The position numbers were made by a program, and so were the translations under genes. This document shows, piece after piece, positions 1 to 6,789 of a stretch of 64,000 nt of DNA (positions within the stretch are counted from its first letter, which is position 1; every line of letters starts with the position of its first letter). The DNA comes from Nocardia transvalensis. GTDB lineage: Bacteria > Actinomycetota > Actinomycetes > Mycobacteriales > Mycobacteriaceae. Below the pieces are notes generated by a model, which saw nothing but the letters and a program-made list of their open reading frames with translations, did not search any database and was not told the DNA's origin. Where the stretch lies: NCBI RefSeq assembly GCF_015477765.1, contig NZ_JADLQQ010000007.1, forward strand, positions 248,001 to 312,000. The letters are read 5' to 3'.

Positions 1-443
1 TCGTAGTTGGCGTCGATCTCCATCTCGAACTGCACGGCCCGGAACGTCGGATCCAGGTGCTGCGGGATGTCGGGGATCGGCGGCCGTTGCTCCTCGGGTG
101 CGTCGCCGAGGAACGCCCACACCATGCCGTGGCGCTCGAGGGTTGGGTACGCGTCCACTCGCGCCTTCCGCGGAATGCTGCGTTCGGGCGCGTTGGCGGG
201 AATCTTCACGCACACCCCGGCCGCGTCGTACTGCCAGCCGTGATAGGGGCAGGCGATGCAGTCGCCGGTCACCTTCCCCATCGACAGCGCGCCGCCGCGG
301 TGTACGCACAGATCCGACAGGCACACCGGTGCGCCGTCCTGCGTTCGGTACAGCACGAAATCCTGTCCCAGACAGGTCACCTTCCGGGGAGCGCGGCCCA
401 CCCGGTCGGCGAATTCCAGTGCGTACCAGAAGTTTTTCAGCAT
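1..443 (-). CDS. Rieske [2Fe-2S] non-haem iron oxygenase, N-terminal part (cut by window edge)
   Basis: The ATG at 443 opens a frame that runs off the left edge, giving about 147 residues. The N-terminus (M-L-K-N-F-W-Y-A) and the Rieske ligands C46-x-H48 and C65-x2-H68 (C-V-H-R-G-G ... C-P-Y-H-G-W) are plainly readable. This pattern belongs to the VanA / pheophorbide-a-oxygenase (PaO) clade of terminal oxygenases, in which a mononuclear Fe(II) domain follows; that domain lies outside the window. It is the fourth gene of a minus-strand operon: the stop of the alpha/beta hydrolase is 15 bp upstream and the RCCR-like gene precedes that. In plants PaO is the Rieske enzyme that opens the chlorophyll ring and passes its product to RCCR, so the neighbourhood is suggestive. 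An O-demethylase or other aromatic oxygenase remains possible. Family call sure, substrate unknown. Confidence 0.85.
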   Translation of the reverse strand, partial: MLKNFWYALEFADRVGRAPRKVTCLGQDFVLYRTQDGAPVCLSDLCVHRGGALSMGKVTGDCIACPYHGWQYDAAGVCVKIPANAPERSIPRKARVDAYPTLERHGMVWAFLGDAPEEQRPPIPDIPQHLDPTFRAVQFEMEIDANY

Positions 444-458
444 CGATCGATCTTTCTG

Positions 459-1400
459 CTATCGCCGCTTCAGCAGCACGCCGTCGTCGAAGGCGTCGAG
501 CTCCGCACGCGCGGACGGCGAACCGAGCAGATGCGTGCGCAGAAACGCCGATGTCAGCCGCGCGACCGACGCCAGTGCGGGCGCCTCGGCCGGGCCGTCG
601 AGGAAGGCACGGGCGGCCGTGGGGTCCGCATCGGCGATCCCGAAATGGTTGGCACCGGGCACCACGGCCAGCAGATGCTCACCGTCGGGCAGCGCTTCGG
701 CGAAGGTGCGGGCCACGGGATCCGGCCGGTCGGCGTCCTCGCCGTAGCGGTCCGCACTGCCCTGGATGACGCCGTCATTGGTGCCGACGCCCAGCAGCAC
801 CGGGCAGGCGACCTGCGCGGGCACGACGGTGCCGGGATCCCAGCCGAGCATGGTCGCGACCATGGTGTGCGCGCCCCAGGCGAAAACCGCACGCACCGAC
901 GGGAAGAACCGCGCCGACTGCAACACGACGGTGCCGCCCGCCGAATGGCCACCCAGGGCGAGGCGGTTCAGATCGAGCGCGTTCCGCAGCGGCGCTCGGT
1001 CGTTGAGCTCGGCCAGGCCCTCGAGCACGGCGCCGATGGTCGGGCAGGTCGGTCTGGTGCCGTACGTGGCGGGCGTGGCCGCCTCGAGATCGACGCCGGG
1101 CGTGAGCCCCAGTTGGCCGCCGAACAATTCGGCCACGCGATCGAAGGTGACCACCACCATGCCGGATTCGGTGAGCGCGGTCGCGAACCGGCGGTAGCAG
1201 TCCTGGGCGACGTTCACCCCGGACAGGAACAGCACGACCGGATACGGCGCACGCGCCGGGTCGGCGGCGAAAACGCCGGTGAGCCTTTCGTTGTCGTCAC
1301 CGGAGACCGCGGCCGGGTAGTAGACCTTGAGGTGAGCGGTGTCGAAGGGGGCCGTGCCGTCGGTGCGGACCGACCACCACAGGGAGCGAACAATACTCAT
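459..1400 (-). CDS. Alpha/beta-hydrolase (chlorophyllase/dienelactone-hydrolase-like)
   Basis: A 313-residue soluble protein with an alpha/beta-hydrolase triad: nucleophile S153 in G-H-S-A-G-G, an acid in G-T-N-D209-G and H252 in A-N-H-F-G. An oxyanion-side motif (L-F-L-S-G-V) sits near residue 57. No signal peptide is seen, so it is probably cytosolic. It should hydrolyse an ester, lactone or amide bond; the substrate cannot be read from the sequence. The ATG at 1400 is preceded by GGAAGGA, 6 nt from the start. It sits between the RCCR-like gene (19-bp gap) and the Rieske oxygenase (15-bp gap), so all are co-transcribed. Fold architecture resembles plant chlorophyllase-type lipases and platelet-activating-factor-acetylhydrolase-like enzymes, which would fit a pigment-degradation operon, but that is inference. 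Confidence 0.8.
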   Translation of the reverse strand: MSIVRSLWWSVRTDGTAPFDTAHLKVYYPAAVSGDDNERLTGVFAADPARAPYPVVLFLSGVNVAQDCYRRFATALTESGMVVVTFDRVAELFGGQLGLTPGVDLEAATPATYGTRPTCPTIGAVLEGLAELNDRAPLRNALDLNRLALGGHSAGGTVVLQSARFFPSVRAVFAWGAHTMVATMLGWDPGTVVPAQVACPVLLGVGTNDGVIQGSADRYGEDADRPDPVARTFAEALPDGEHLLAVVPGANHFGIADADPTAARAFLDGPAEAPALASVARLTSAFLRTHLLGSPSARAELDAFDDGVLLKRR

Positions 1401-1419
1401 ACCGTGTCCTTCCGCGGCC

Positions 1420-2229
1420 TCATGCCGAGGGTCTGGGCAGTTCTCGGTCGCCGCCCCAGAGGCCGCGCACCAGCCGGTCGGTCAGGTCGTCGCCGAACAT
1501 GCGGCGGCCCATCGCATTCGCCGGGTCACGCTCGGCGATATTGCGGCGGATCGCCAGATCCCGGGCCGCCAGGCGCGGCCGATCCTCGGCGGCAACGGGT
1601 TCGGCCTCGTCGACCCAGCCGAGCCACTGATCGACCCTGGCGTGCAGCAGATCCGCCACGGTGTCGAGATTCGGGCGGGTCGGGGGGAACGAATAGCAGT
1701 AGGCGGTGGGGGACAGGCTGGCCCGGATGAATCCGGTCCGGCTGGTGAACCAGGTGAAATCCGGGTGATCGGCCTTGAACGCCAGCCACGGTTCGTCGGC
1801 GTCGGCGTAGTAGCGGTCGTAGTAGTCGGCCTCGCCGATCAGGTCGGCCCGGGGGATCGCATCGACATAGAACCAGCCCTCCGGCCACAGCAGCAGTGCG
1901 CACCCCAGATGCGGCACCCGGATCTGCGGGCCCAGCCAGGCCGTCAGGTGCATATTGACGAAACCGGTGCGGGGATCGCCGATCCAGGAGTGCACCAGCC
2001 AGTCGATCTCCGGTCCGGAGTAGGCGGCCAACCGGCCCGATGGGCCCTGTTCGGGATCGCCGTAGGATTCCAGATCCTCGGTGGCCGGATCGCGCCGCAA
2101 CTCGAAACGGTCGTCGATGCGGGTCTTCAGGGCGGCAAGCAACTGCTGCCACTCCTCGAAGGTATCGGTGACGTCGGCGCGGGCGGTGGCATCGACCATC
2201 TGCTCCACGTGCTGCACGGTTTCGCTCAT
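1420..2229 (-). CDS. Red chlorophyll catabolite reductase (RCCR)-like protein
   Basis: A 269-residue protein. Its start ATG at 2229 overlaps the stop of the nitrilase-like gene (ATGA), fixing the start. Several blocks match plant RCCR as I remember the Arabidopsis ACD2 sequence: I-D-W..S-W-I followed by T-G (residues 75-89), V-P-H-L-G (105-109), D-A-I-P-R-A-D-L (123-130), Y-Y-D-R-Y-Y (136-141), R-A-S-L-S-P-T-A (169-176) and R-R-M-F-G-D-D-L (242-249). RCCR is a ferredoxin-dependent-bilin-reductase-fold enzyme that reduces the linear tetrapyrrole made by PaO. The position corresponding to the plant catalytic Glu (in V-V-E-L) appears to be Ala here, so the chemistry may differ. No transit or signal peptide is present. 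It sits in one operon with a PaO-clade Rieske oxygenase. Homology fairly sure; function inferred. Confidence 0.65.
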   Translation of the reverse strand: MSETVQHVEQMVDATARADVTDTFEEWQQLLAALKTRIDDRFELRRDPATEDLESYGDPEQGPSGRLAAYSGPEIDWLVHSWIGDPRTGFVNMHLTAWLGPQIRVPHLGCALLLWPEGWFYVDAIPRADLIGEADYYDRYYADADEPWLAFKADHPDFTWFTSRTGFIRASLSPTAYCYSFPPTRPNLDTVADLLHARVDQWLGWVDEAEPVAAEDRPRLAARDLAIRRNIAERDPANAMGRRMFGDDLTDRLVRGLWGGDRELPRPSA

Positions 2230-3842
2230 CGGTGCTCCAGTTCTCCGGTCAAGGTTTCGCCCGCCGCTCGGGGACGGTCGGCGACCAGATCGGTACCCCT
2301 GGACACCGCGCGGTTCATCGCTTGGGACGGACGGACATCGGCGTGCACGCACGTCGCGCCGGGCGGGACGCCGGTACTGATCGGGTGACTGATCACGCCC
2401 GTGAACGGGCCCTGCCAGGCGGTCCACAGCGTGAAATCGGGGCTGAGGGCGTGCACCGCGCCGGTCAATCCACCGGTGGCGTCGAGCCCGGCCACCACCA
2501 GGTTGAGCCGGTTCTCCGCCGCCCGTTCCGGCAGGCCGAGCGCCGTCTCCCACGGTTCGGCCGGGCTGCAGCAGACCGCTGCCACGTCGGCGTCGGCCAG
2601 AGCCGCCAGCCGGAACGTCTCGGGAAACAGGGCGTCGTCACCCACCACGACGGCCAGCCGCCCCCACGGCAGAGCGAATACGGTGAGCCCGGTACCCAAT
2701 TCCCGCAACCAGGGGTGACGTTCGGTGCGATGCAGCTGATCCTGCGACCCCGCGACACCCGCCGCGGTGACCAGCACGCCCGTGTGCCGCTCGCCGTCGC
2801 GGACGGTCAGTACCGCGTGCGCCGCCGAACCCTGCAGTGCGGCAACGATATCGGCGATCGGGACGGGGGCGAGTTCGGGCAGCACGATCAGCTGCGCTCC
2901 GGTGGCGACCGCCTCCTTCACCAGTCCGGCATCGGGGGCGACCACGGCGACGGGCACCGATTCCGCACCGGCGGCAGCCCGTCGGCGGGCGCGTTCGGCC
3001 AGCGGTCGATACAAGACCGGTCGGCGGGCGGCCAGCACATCGGTGCCGTCGGGCCGCCGTTTGTCGTCGGCGCGGGCGATATCGATGTCGGTGACCGTGA
3101 TCGCCTCCCCGGTCGCGGGGGCCTTCGCGACGACGGTGCCGTCCGGGGCCACGATTCGGCTCTCCCCGGCACCGTGCAATCTGTTCGGCGACATGCCGAG
3201 TCGTGCGGCGATCTCCGGCAGCTGTGCGGCCGGCAGCAGCGGGCCGACCTTGTTCGCGGCCACCACCCACACCTTGTTCTCGGCCGCACGCACCGGAATG
3301 TGCAGGCTCGCCTCATCGGTGGCGAACGAATTGAGGCTGTTGAGCAGCACCTGCGCGCCGCGCACCGCCAGCGATCGGGGGACCTCGCAGATCACGCCCT
3401 CCATGCAGGCGTACATGCCGAGGCGCCCCACGGGCGTGGCGATGACCGGCGAGTCGGTGAGGCCCGGATCGAGATAGTCGTTCTCCGCGCCCATCAGGAT
3501 CTGCTTGTCCGACTCACCCAGCAGGCGACCGTCCGGGCCGAACAGCAGGCCGGTGCCGGTCGTGCGCCCGTCCGAGCGGGCCAGTGTCACACCGATCTTG
3601 ACGAACATGCGGTGGCGTCCGGCGCGTTCGGCGATCGCGGTGAGGAAGAAATCCCCGCTCCGGCAGGCCATTCTGTGCGCATGGGCGCGGTCGGCATACC
3701 ACGATAGGTGATTACAGAACTCCGGCAGCACCAGTAGCTCGGCACCCGCCTCGGCGGCGGCGTCGATCAGTCGGAGGCAGGTCTCGAGATTGGCCTCGAC
3801 ATCGGTTCCCGCGGCGAGTTGCGCGGCCGCGACCCGGGGCAT
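2226..3842 (-). CDS. Tandem carbon-nitrogen hydrolase (nitrilase superfamily), second domain degenerate
   Basis: A 538-residue protein, about twice the usual nitrilase-fold length. The first half (residues 1-260) has the full Glu-Lys-Cys triad: E41 in L-P-E-F, K113 in S-D-K-Q and C146 in Y-A-C-M-E-G. The second half (about 295-500) repeats the fold. It keeps E323 (L-P-E-L) and the F-P-E-T element, but the Cys position reads Gly401 (V-V-G-D-D) and the Lys region reads H-R-T-E-R-H. It therefore looks like an active amidase or nitrilase domain fused to a catalytically dead copy. ATG at 3842 follows GAGGAGG at 7 nt. It is first in the minus-strand operon, with a GTTTC-N7-GAAAC operator 30 bp upstream. 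A cytosolic amide or carbamoyl hydrolase is likely; the substrate is unknown. Confidence 0.85.
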   Translation of the reverse strand: MPRVAAAQLAAGTDVEANLETCLRLIDAAAEAGAELLVLPEFCNHLSWYADRAHAHRMACRSGDFFLTAIAERAGRHRMFVKIGVTLARSDGRTTGTGLLFGPDGRLLGESDKQILMGAENDYLDPGLTDSPVIATPVGRLGMYACMEGVICEVPRSLAVRGAQVLLNSLNSFATDEASLHIPVRAAENKVWVVAANKVGPLLPAAQLPEIAARLGMSPNRLHGAGESRIVAPDGTVVAKAPATGEAITVTDIDIARADDKRRPDGTDVLAARRPVLYRPLAERARRRAAAGAESVPVAVVAPDAGLVKEAVATGAQLIVLPELAPVPIADIVAALQGSAAHAVLTVRDGERHTGVLVTAAGVAGSQDQLHRTERHPWLRELGTGLTVFALPWGRLAVVVGDDALFPETFRLAALADADVAAVCCSPAEPWETALGLPERAAENRLNLVVAGLDATGGLTGAVHALSPDFTLWTAWQGPFTGVISHPISTGVPPGATCVHADVRPSQAMNRAVSRGTDLVADRPRAAGETLTGELEHR

Positions 3843-3871
3843 CGACTCGCCTCCTCACAGTCTGCGGCGCG

Positions 3872-3888
3872 TTTCGTACAACGAAACG
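3872..3888. promoter_or_regulatory. Operator copy 1, GTTTC-N7-GAAAC (probable IclR-family site)
   Basis: GTTTCGTACAACGAAAC, within a longer perfect 8-3-8 inverted repeat (3871-3889). It lies 30 bp upstream of the nitrilase-like start on the minus strand. A further GTTTCC half-site follows at 3892. The same 5-7-5 dyad recurs five more times in this island, including in front of the iclR gene. Confidence 0.75.
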
Positions 3889-4064
3889 TCGTTTCCAATA
3901 GTCGTGATTCTGTACCCCCGGGCGGCGATCTGTCCAGCGATCGCCGATATTTCATGCCGCTGTCGTGACGATCGGTGAATCCCGCGCATTGCCAGGTGGT
4001 TACGGCTCGTTTCGTCTTGACGGGGCCAGTGGGCGCGGGTTCAATAGGGCAACTGCGAAACTGT

Positions 4065-4081
4065 GTTTCCTATAGGGAAAC
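4065..4081. promoter_or_regulatory. Operator copy 2, GTTTC-N7-GAAAC
   Basis: GTTTCCTATAGGGAAAC, extendable to 7-bp arms (4064-4070 and 4076-4082). It ends 17 bp before the transporter start at 4099, so a bound regulator would block initiation of the plus-strand operon. Confidence 0.75.
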
Positions 4082-4098
4082 ATGCGCTGGAGGTGGTC

Positions 4099-5247
4099 AT
4101 GGGCAACCGCGATGGTTCGGCCGTATCCGGCTGGGCGGCTGTCCTCGCCGGGGTTGCGGCGGGCCCGATGGCCGGGAGCGTGCTGGTACTGCTGACCAAG
4201 CCTCTGGCCGGGGAGTTCGGTGTGCCCAGCCCGGTGATGCGATACGTGATGCTGGCGGCGCTGGTGGTCGGTTGCGTGGGTGTGGCGGCCTGTCTTCGGT
4301 TGCCGCGCGGTATATCTCGCCTGGCATCCGGTACGTGCGTGGTCGTCGCGGGCGCGGGTCTCGCGATCGCCGGTGCGATGCCCGACGTGTGGTCATTCAC
4401 CAGTGGTGTGCTGATCGCCGGTGCGGCGGCGGGTCCGTTATGGGTGGCCGGGCGTGCCCTCGTCGCGGTGCGGGCGGGTGGAGTCGGTGCGTGGTATGCG
4501 GCGGTGGCCGTGGGCGCGGCAGGAGGTGCCCTCGCCGCCGGTGCGTGGGCCCAAAAGCCGCGTACTGCACTGATTGTCATTGCCTGCGCGGTCCTGGTGG
4601 CGGGGGTGGTGTCCGTATCGGCAGGCGTGCGCGGGGTCCACTCCTGGACGGTGCCGCGACATTCTCGGCCCGGTCCCGCGGGGTTGCCACGGCCGATGCT
4701 GCTGGGCTATGTGGGTGCGGGACTCGCCCTCGGTGGCACCGTCTTTCCGGCACTGCACCTGTTGTTGTTTCGCTGGAACGTGCTCGACGACGAGCAGTGG
4801 CGGTGGCTGGCGATGGCCATCGCACCGGCCGCGGTGCTGGTCTTACCCCGGCGGACAGCCGAAGCCGTTGCGCCCCTGGCGATTCTGACGGCCGGGGGAG
4901 CGCTGCTGATCGCTACCGCGCCCGGCGTGTGGACCAGCGTGATCGGCTCGGCCGTGACTCTTACCGCCGCCACCCGACTGCTCGCGACCCTGGATGACGC
5001 CGCTCTCGGCGCGAATCCGATACCGAACGTGCGGATTTCGGCGGCCACGGCGTTGGCGACGGCGATCGGGGGCTTGGCCGGGCTCGGGGGAGCGGCGGCA
5101 CTGGGTCTCTGGTTCGGTACCGGGACCGCCGTGACGCTGCTTGCGTTCCCGGTGCTCGCGTGCGCTCTGCCAGTCAGTCGAGCCGCCCGGATAGGCAATC
5201 GCCGTGCAGGTTCGACCGGAACTGTCGTTGCGGAGGTCGCATTGTGA
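4099..5247 (+). CDS. Polytopic membrane transporter, MFS-like
   Basis: A 382-residue, very hydrophobic Ala/Gly/Val-rich protein with about 10-12 predicted membrane helices and a short charged C-terminus. Overall length and the two bundles of helices split near residue 195 suggest a major-facilitator-type permease, but I see no diagnostic signature, so the family is tentative. The start is chosen at ATG 4099, with GGAGG 5-6 nt upstream; a longer version from 4063 would place the operator dyad inside the gene. The stop overlaps the GTG of the following neocarzinostatin-fold gene (GTGA). Placed under the same operator as the catabolic operons, it is the natural candidate for substrate uptake. 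Confidence 0.6.
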   Translation: MGNRDGSAVSGWAAVLAGVAAGPMAGSVLVLLTKPLAGEFGVPSPVMRYVMLAALVVGCVGVAACLRLPRGISRLASGTCVVVAGAGLAIAGAMPDVWSFTSGVLIAGAAAGPLWVAGRALVAVRAGGVGAWYAAVAVGAAGGALAAGAWAQKPRTALIVIACAVLVAGVVSVSAGVRGVHSWTVPRHSRPGPAGLPRPMLLGYVGAGLALGGTVFPALHLLLFRWNVLDDEQWRWLAMAIAPAAVLVLPRRTAEAVAPLAILTAGGALLIATAPGVWTSVIGSAVTLTAATRLLATLDDAALGANPIPNVRISAATALATAIGGLAGLGGAAALGLWFGTGTAVTLLAFPVLACALPVSRAARIGNRRAGSTGTVVAEVAL

Positions 5248-5834
5248 AGGTAACCACCTACCGGCTCGCACCGATTCTGGCTTGCGCGACCGCCTTGCTG
5301 ACCTCGGCCCCTGCCCTGGCGGTCCCGGAGAACACTGCCGCGTTGTCGGTCAGTGCGAGTAGCGACCTGCAGGACGGGCAGCGTATCACCGTGAACGGCA
5401 GCGGATTTCGTCCCGGGCTGGCAGCGGTCGCCGTGGGCCTGTGCCGCGAAGGATTCAGCAACGGCCTGACCGACTGCGATCTCGACGGCGGCGCCACCTT
5501 CGTCAATATCGACGACGACGGCACCTTCCCCGCCGTCACGCTCACCGCGCACCCGCGCTTCAAGTCGATCGACTGCCTGCGCCAGCGATGCGTGGTCGCG
5601 GCTGCGCCCCTGCCCGGCACCGAGCCCGCAGCGGTCATCGCCGCGAACTCCGCGGCCGTACCGGTGACTTTCGTCGGCTCGCAAGCGCCCGCAGCCACTA
5701 CCGCGCCCCCGGCCACCGCATCCGCTCCGGCGAACGATACGGGCGGGCCGTCGACCGTGCTGTGGTCGGTGACCCTCGCGGTGCTGGTGCTCGTCGCCGG
5801 TGCCGCCCTCGCCGACCGTCGGCGTACCCGGTGA
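5244..5834 (+). CDS. Membrane-anchored neocarzinostatin-fold protein 1
   Basis: A 196-residue protein from GTG 5244, which overlaps the transporter stop and has GGAGGT 7 nt upstream. A signal peptide ends near A-L-A (residue 26). It is followed by an immunoglobulin-like domain of the neocarzinostatin family: L-S-V-S-A-S near the start, V-x-V-G-L-C...T-D-C and D-C-x4-C, matching the two disulfide pairs of apo-neocarzinostatin. A Pro/Ala/Thr linker and a C-terminal membrane helix ending in R-R-R-T-R follow. The domain should therefore sit outside the membrane, tethered at its C-terminus. The founding family members bind enediyne chromophores; many actinobacterial homologues have no known ligand. 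Its co-expression with a catabolic transporter makes ligand capture at the surface a possibility. Confidence 0.75.
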   Translation: MKVTTYRLAPILACATALLTSAPALAVPENTAALSVSASSDLQDGQRITVNGSGFRPGLAAVAVGLCREGFSNGLTDCDLDGGATFVNIDDDGTFPAVTLTAHPRFKSIDCLRQRCVVAAAPLPGTEPAAVIAANSAAVPVTFVGSQAPAATTAPPATASAPANDTGGPSTVLWSVTLAVLVLVAGAALADRRRTR

Positions 5835-5861
5835 CCGAAGTGAAAAACTCAGGAGGAAAAC

Positions 5862-5897
5862 ATGTTTCGCTCTATCCCGACGTCGGCGTGCGGATGA
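5862..5897 (+). CDS. Possible 11-codon leader ORF coupled to the second neocarzinostatin-like gene
   Basis: A perfect AGGAGG (5851-5856) precedes ATG 5862, which opens an 11-residue frame (M-F-R-S-I-P-T-S-A-C-G). Its TGA (5895-5897) overlaps the ATG (5894) of the next gene as ATGA. The next gene has no good ribosome binding site of its own, so translation may reach it by re-initiation from this short frame. A frameshift in the DNA or the read could give the same picture. Confidence 0.35.
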   Translation: MFRSIPTSACG

Positions 5898-6478
5898 TCA
5901 CGATGAGACGCACAATCGCACGGACAGTCCTCGGCTGGGCCGGGGCGATCGCCCTCGTGACCGCCGCTCCGCTCGCCGCCGCCGCGCCGACCCTGCACCC
6001 CAGCACGACCGACGCCGTGAGCGTGGGGCAGGTCATCACGGTGACCCTCGATGGTCTGCCACCCAATCTGGCTCAGGTGGCCGTCGGACAATGCAAACCC
6101 CGGATAATGGCGCCAGGTGACTGCAATCTGACGGGGTCGGTGCTCGGAAACGCCGACGCCCAGGGGGTGTGGCGGTCGATGAGCGGCAATAACACGGTGA
6201 CACTGGTGGCATCGGTTGGCGGGGTCGACTGCACCGCCGCTTCCGGGGCTTGCACACTCGCCGTGACCAGCCTCACCAACCCCGGCAACATTCTCACCTC
6301 GGTGCCGCTGACCTTCGCGAAGGCCGACGCGGTCACGAAAGCACCGGAAGTGGAAGCGAGTTCGAGCTCCGACGACTCCGGCAACACCGCTCTCGTGATC
6401 GGCATCGTGGTGGCCGCGCTGGTCGTGATCGGCGTGATCGTCGCGTGGCTCGTGCGTCGCCGGGGAGGAACACGATGA
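5894..6478 (+). CDS. Membrane-anchored neocarzinostatin-fold protein 2
   Basis: A 194-residue protein starting at ATG 5894 (or ATG 5903, M-R-R-T-I-A). A signal peptide ends around P-L-A-A-A. A neocarzinostatin-type domain follows, with V-A-V-G-Q-C...G-D-C and V-D-C...A-C pairs, then an acidic/Ser stretch and a C-terminal membrane helix ending R-R-R-G-G-T-R. It is a clear paralogue of the preceding gene in layout, though diverged. Its stop overlaps the start of the Dabb gene (ATGA). The two proteins probably work together at the cell surface. What they bind is unknown; the family fold is known for holding hydrophobic aromatic ligands in a cleft. Confidence 0.75.
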   Translation: MITMRRTIARTVLGWAGAIALVTAAPLAAAAPTLHPSTTDAVSVGQVITVTLDGLPPNLAQVAVGQCKPRIMAPGDCNLTGSVLGNADAQGVWRSMSGNNTVTLVASVGGVDCTAASGACTLAVTSLTNPGNILTSVPLTFAKADAVTKAPEVEASSSSDDSGNTALVIGIVVAALVVIGVIVAWLVRRRGGTR

Positions 6479-6789
6479 CCCTCACGCACGTCGTGCTGAT
6501 GAAATTTCACGACCGCGCCGACGCGAAGCAGGCCGCCGACCTGCTCGGCGGTCTGACCGACTCGGTGCCGCACATCCGTTCCCTGCACGTCGCCCTCGAC
6601 GAACTCGGCACCGACGTGTCGTATGACCTGTGCCTGACCACGACCCACGACTCGGCCATGGAACTGACCGACTACCAACATCATCCGGCGCACCGGGAGG
6701 TCGCCGCGTGGTTGGTGCCGCGCCTGGCGGCGCGAGCCGTGGTGGATTACACGAGCGAGGCCGGCGCTCAGGCGGAGCCGGTGGGGTAG
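6475..6789 (+). CDS. Dabb (stress-responsive A/B barrel) family protein
   Basis: A 104-residue protein beginning M-T-L-T-H-V-V-L-M-K-F, the typical opening strand of the dimeric alpha/beta barrel (Dabb) family, with the conserved H-P-x-H near residue 72. Members are small dimeric enzymes or binding proteins, including olivetolic-acid-cyclase-like proteins. The start overlaps the preceding stop (ATGA) and GGGGAGGAA lies 5 nt upstream, so it is the last gene of the transporter operon. Its 3' end overlaps the 3' end of the convergent aldehyde dehydrogenase by 22 bp. A role on a reactive intermediate of the pathway is plausible but not shown. Confidence 0.75.
   Translation: MTLTHVVLMKFHDRADAKQAADLLGGLTDSVPHIRSLHVALDELGTDVSYDLCLTTTHDSAMELTDYQHHPAHREVAAWLVPRLAARAVVDYTSEAGAQAEPVG

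Noticed and set aside
57..1730. A 557-codon plus-strand frame opposite the Rieske and hydrolase genes
   Set aside because: Antisense to two genes with clear motifs; its product is low-complexity Arg/Gly/His sequence with no recognisable domain.
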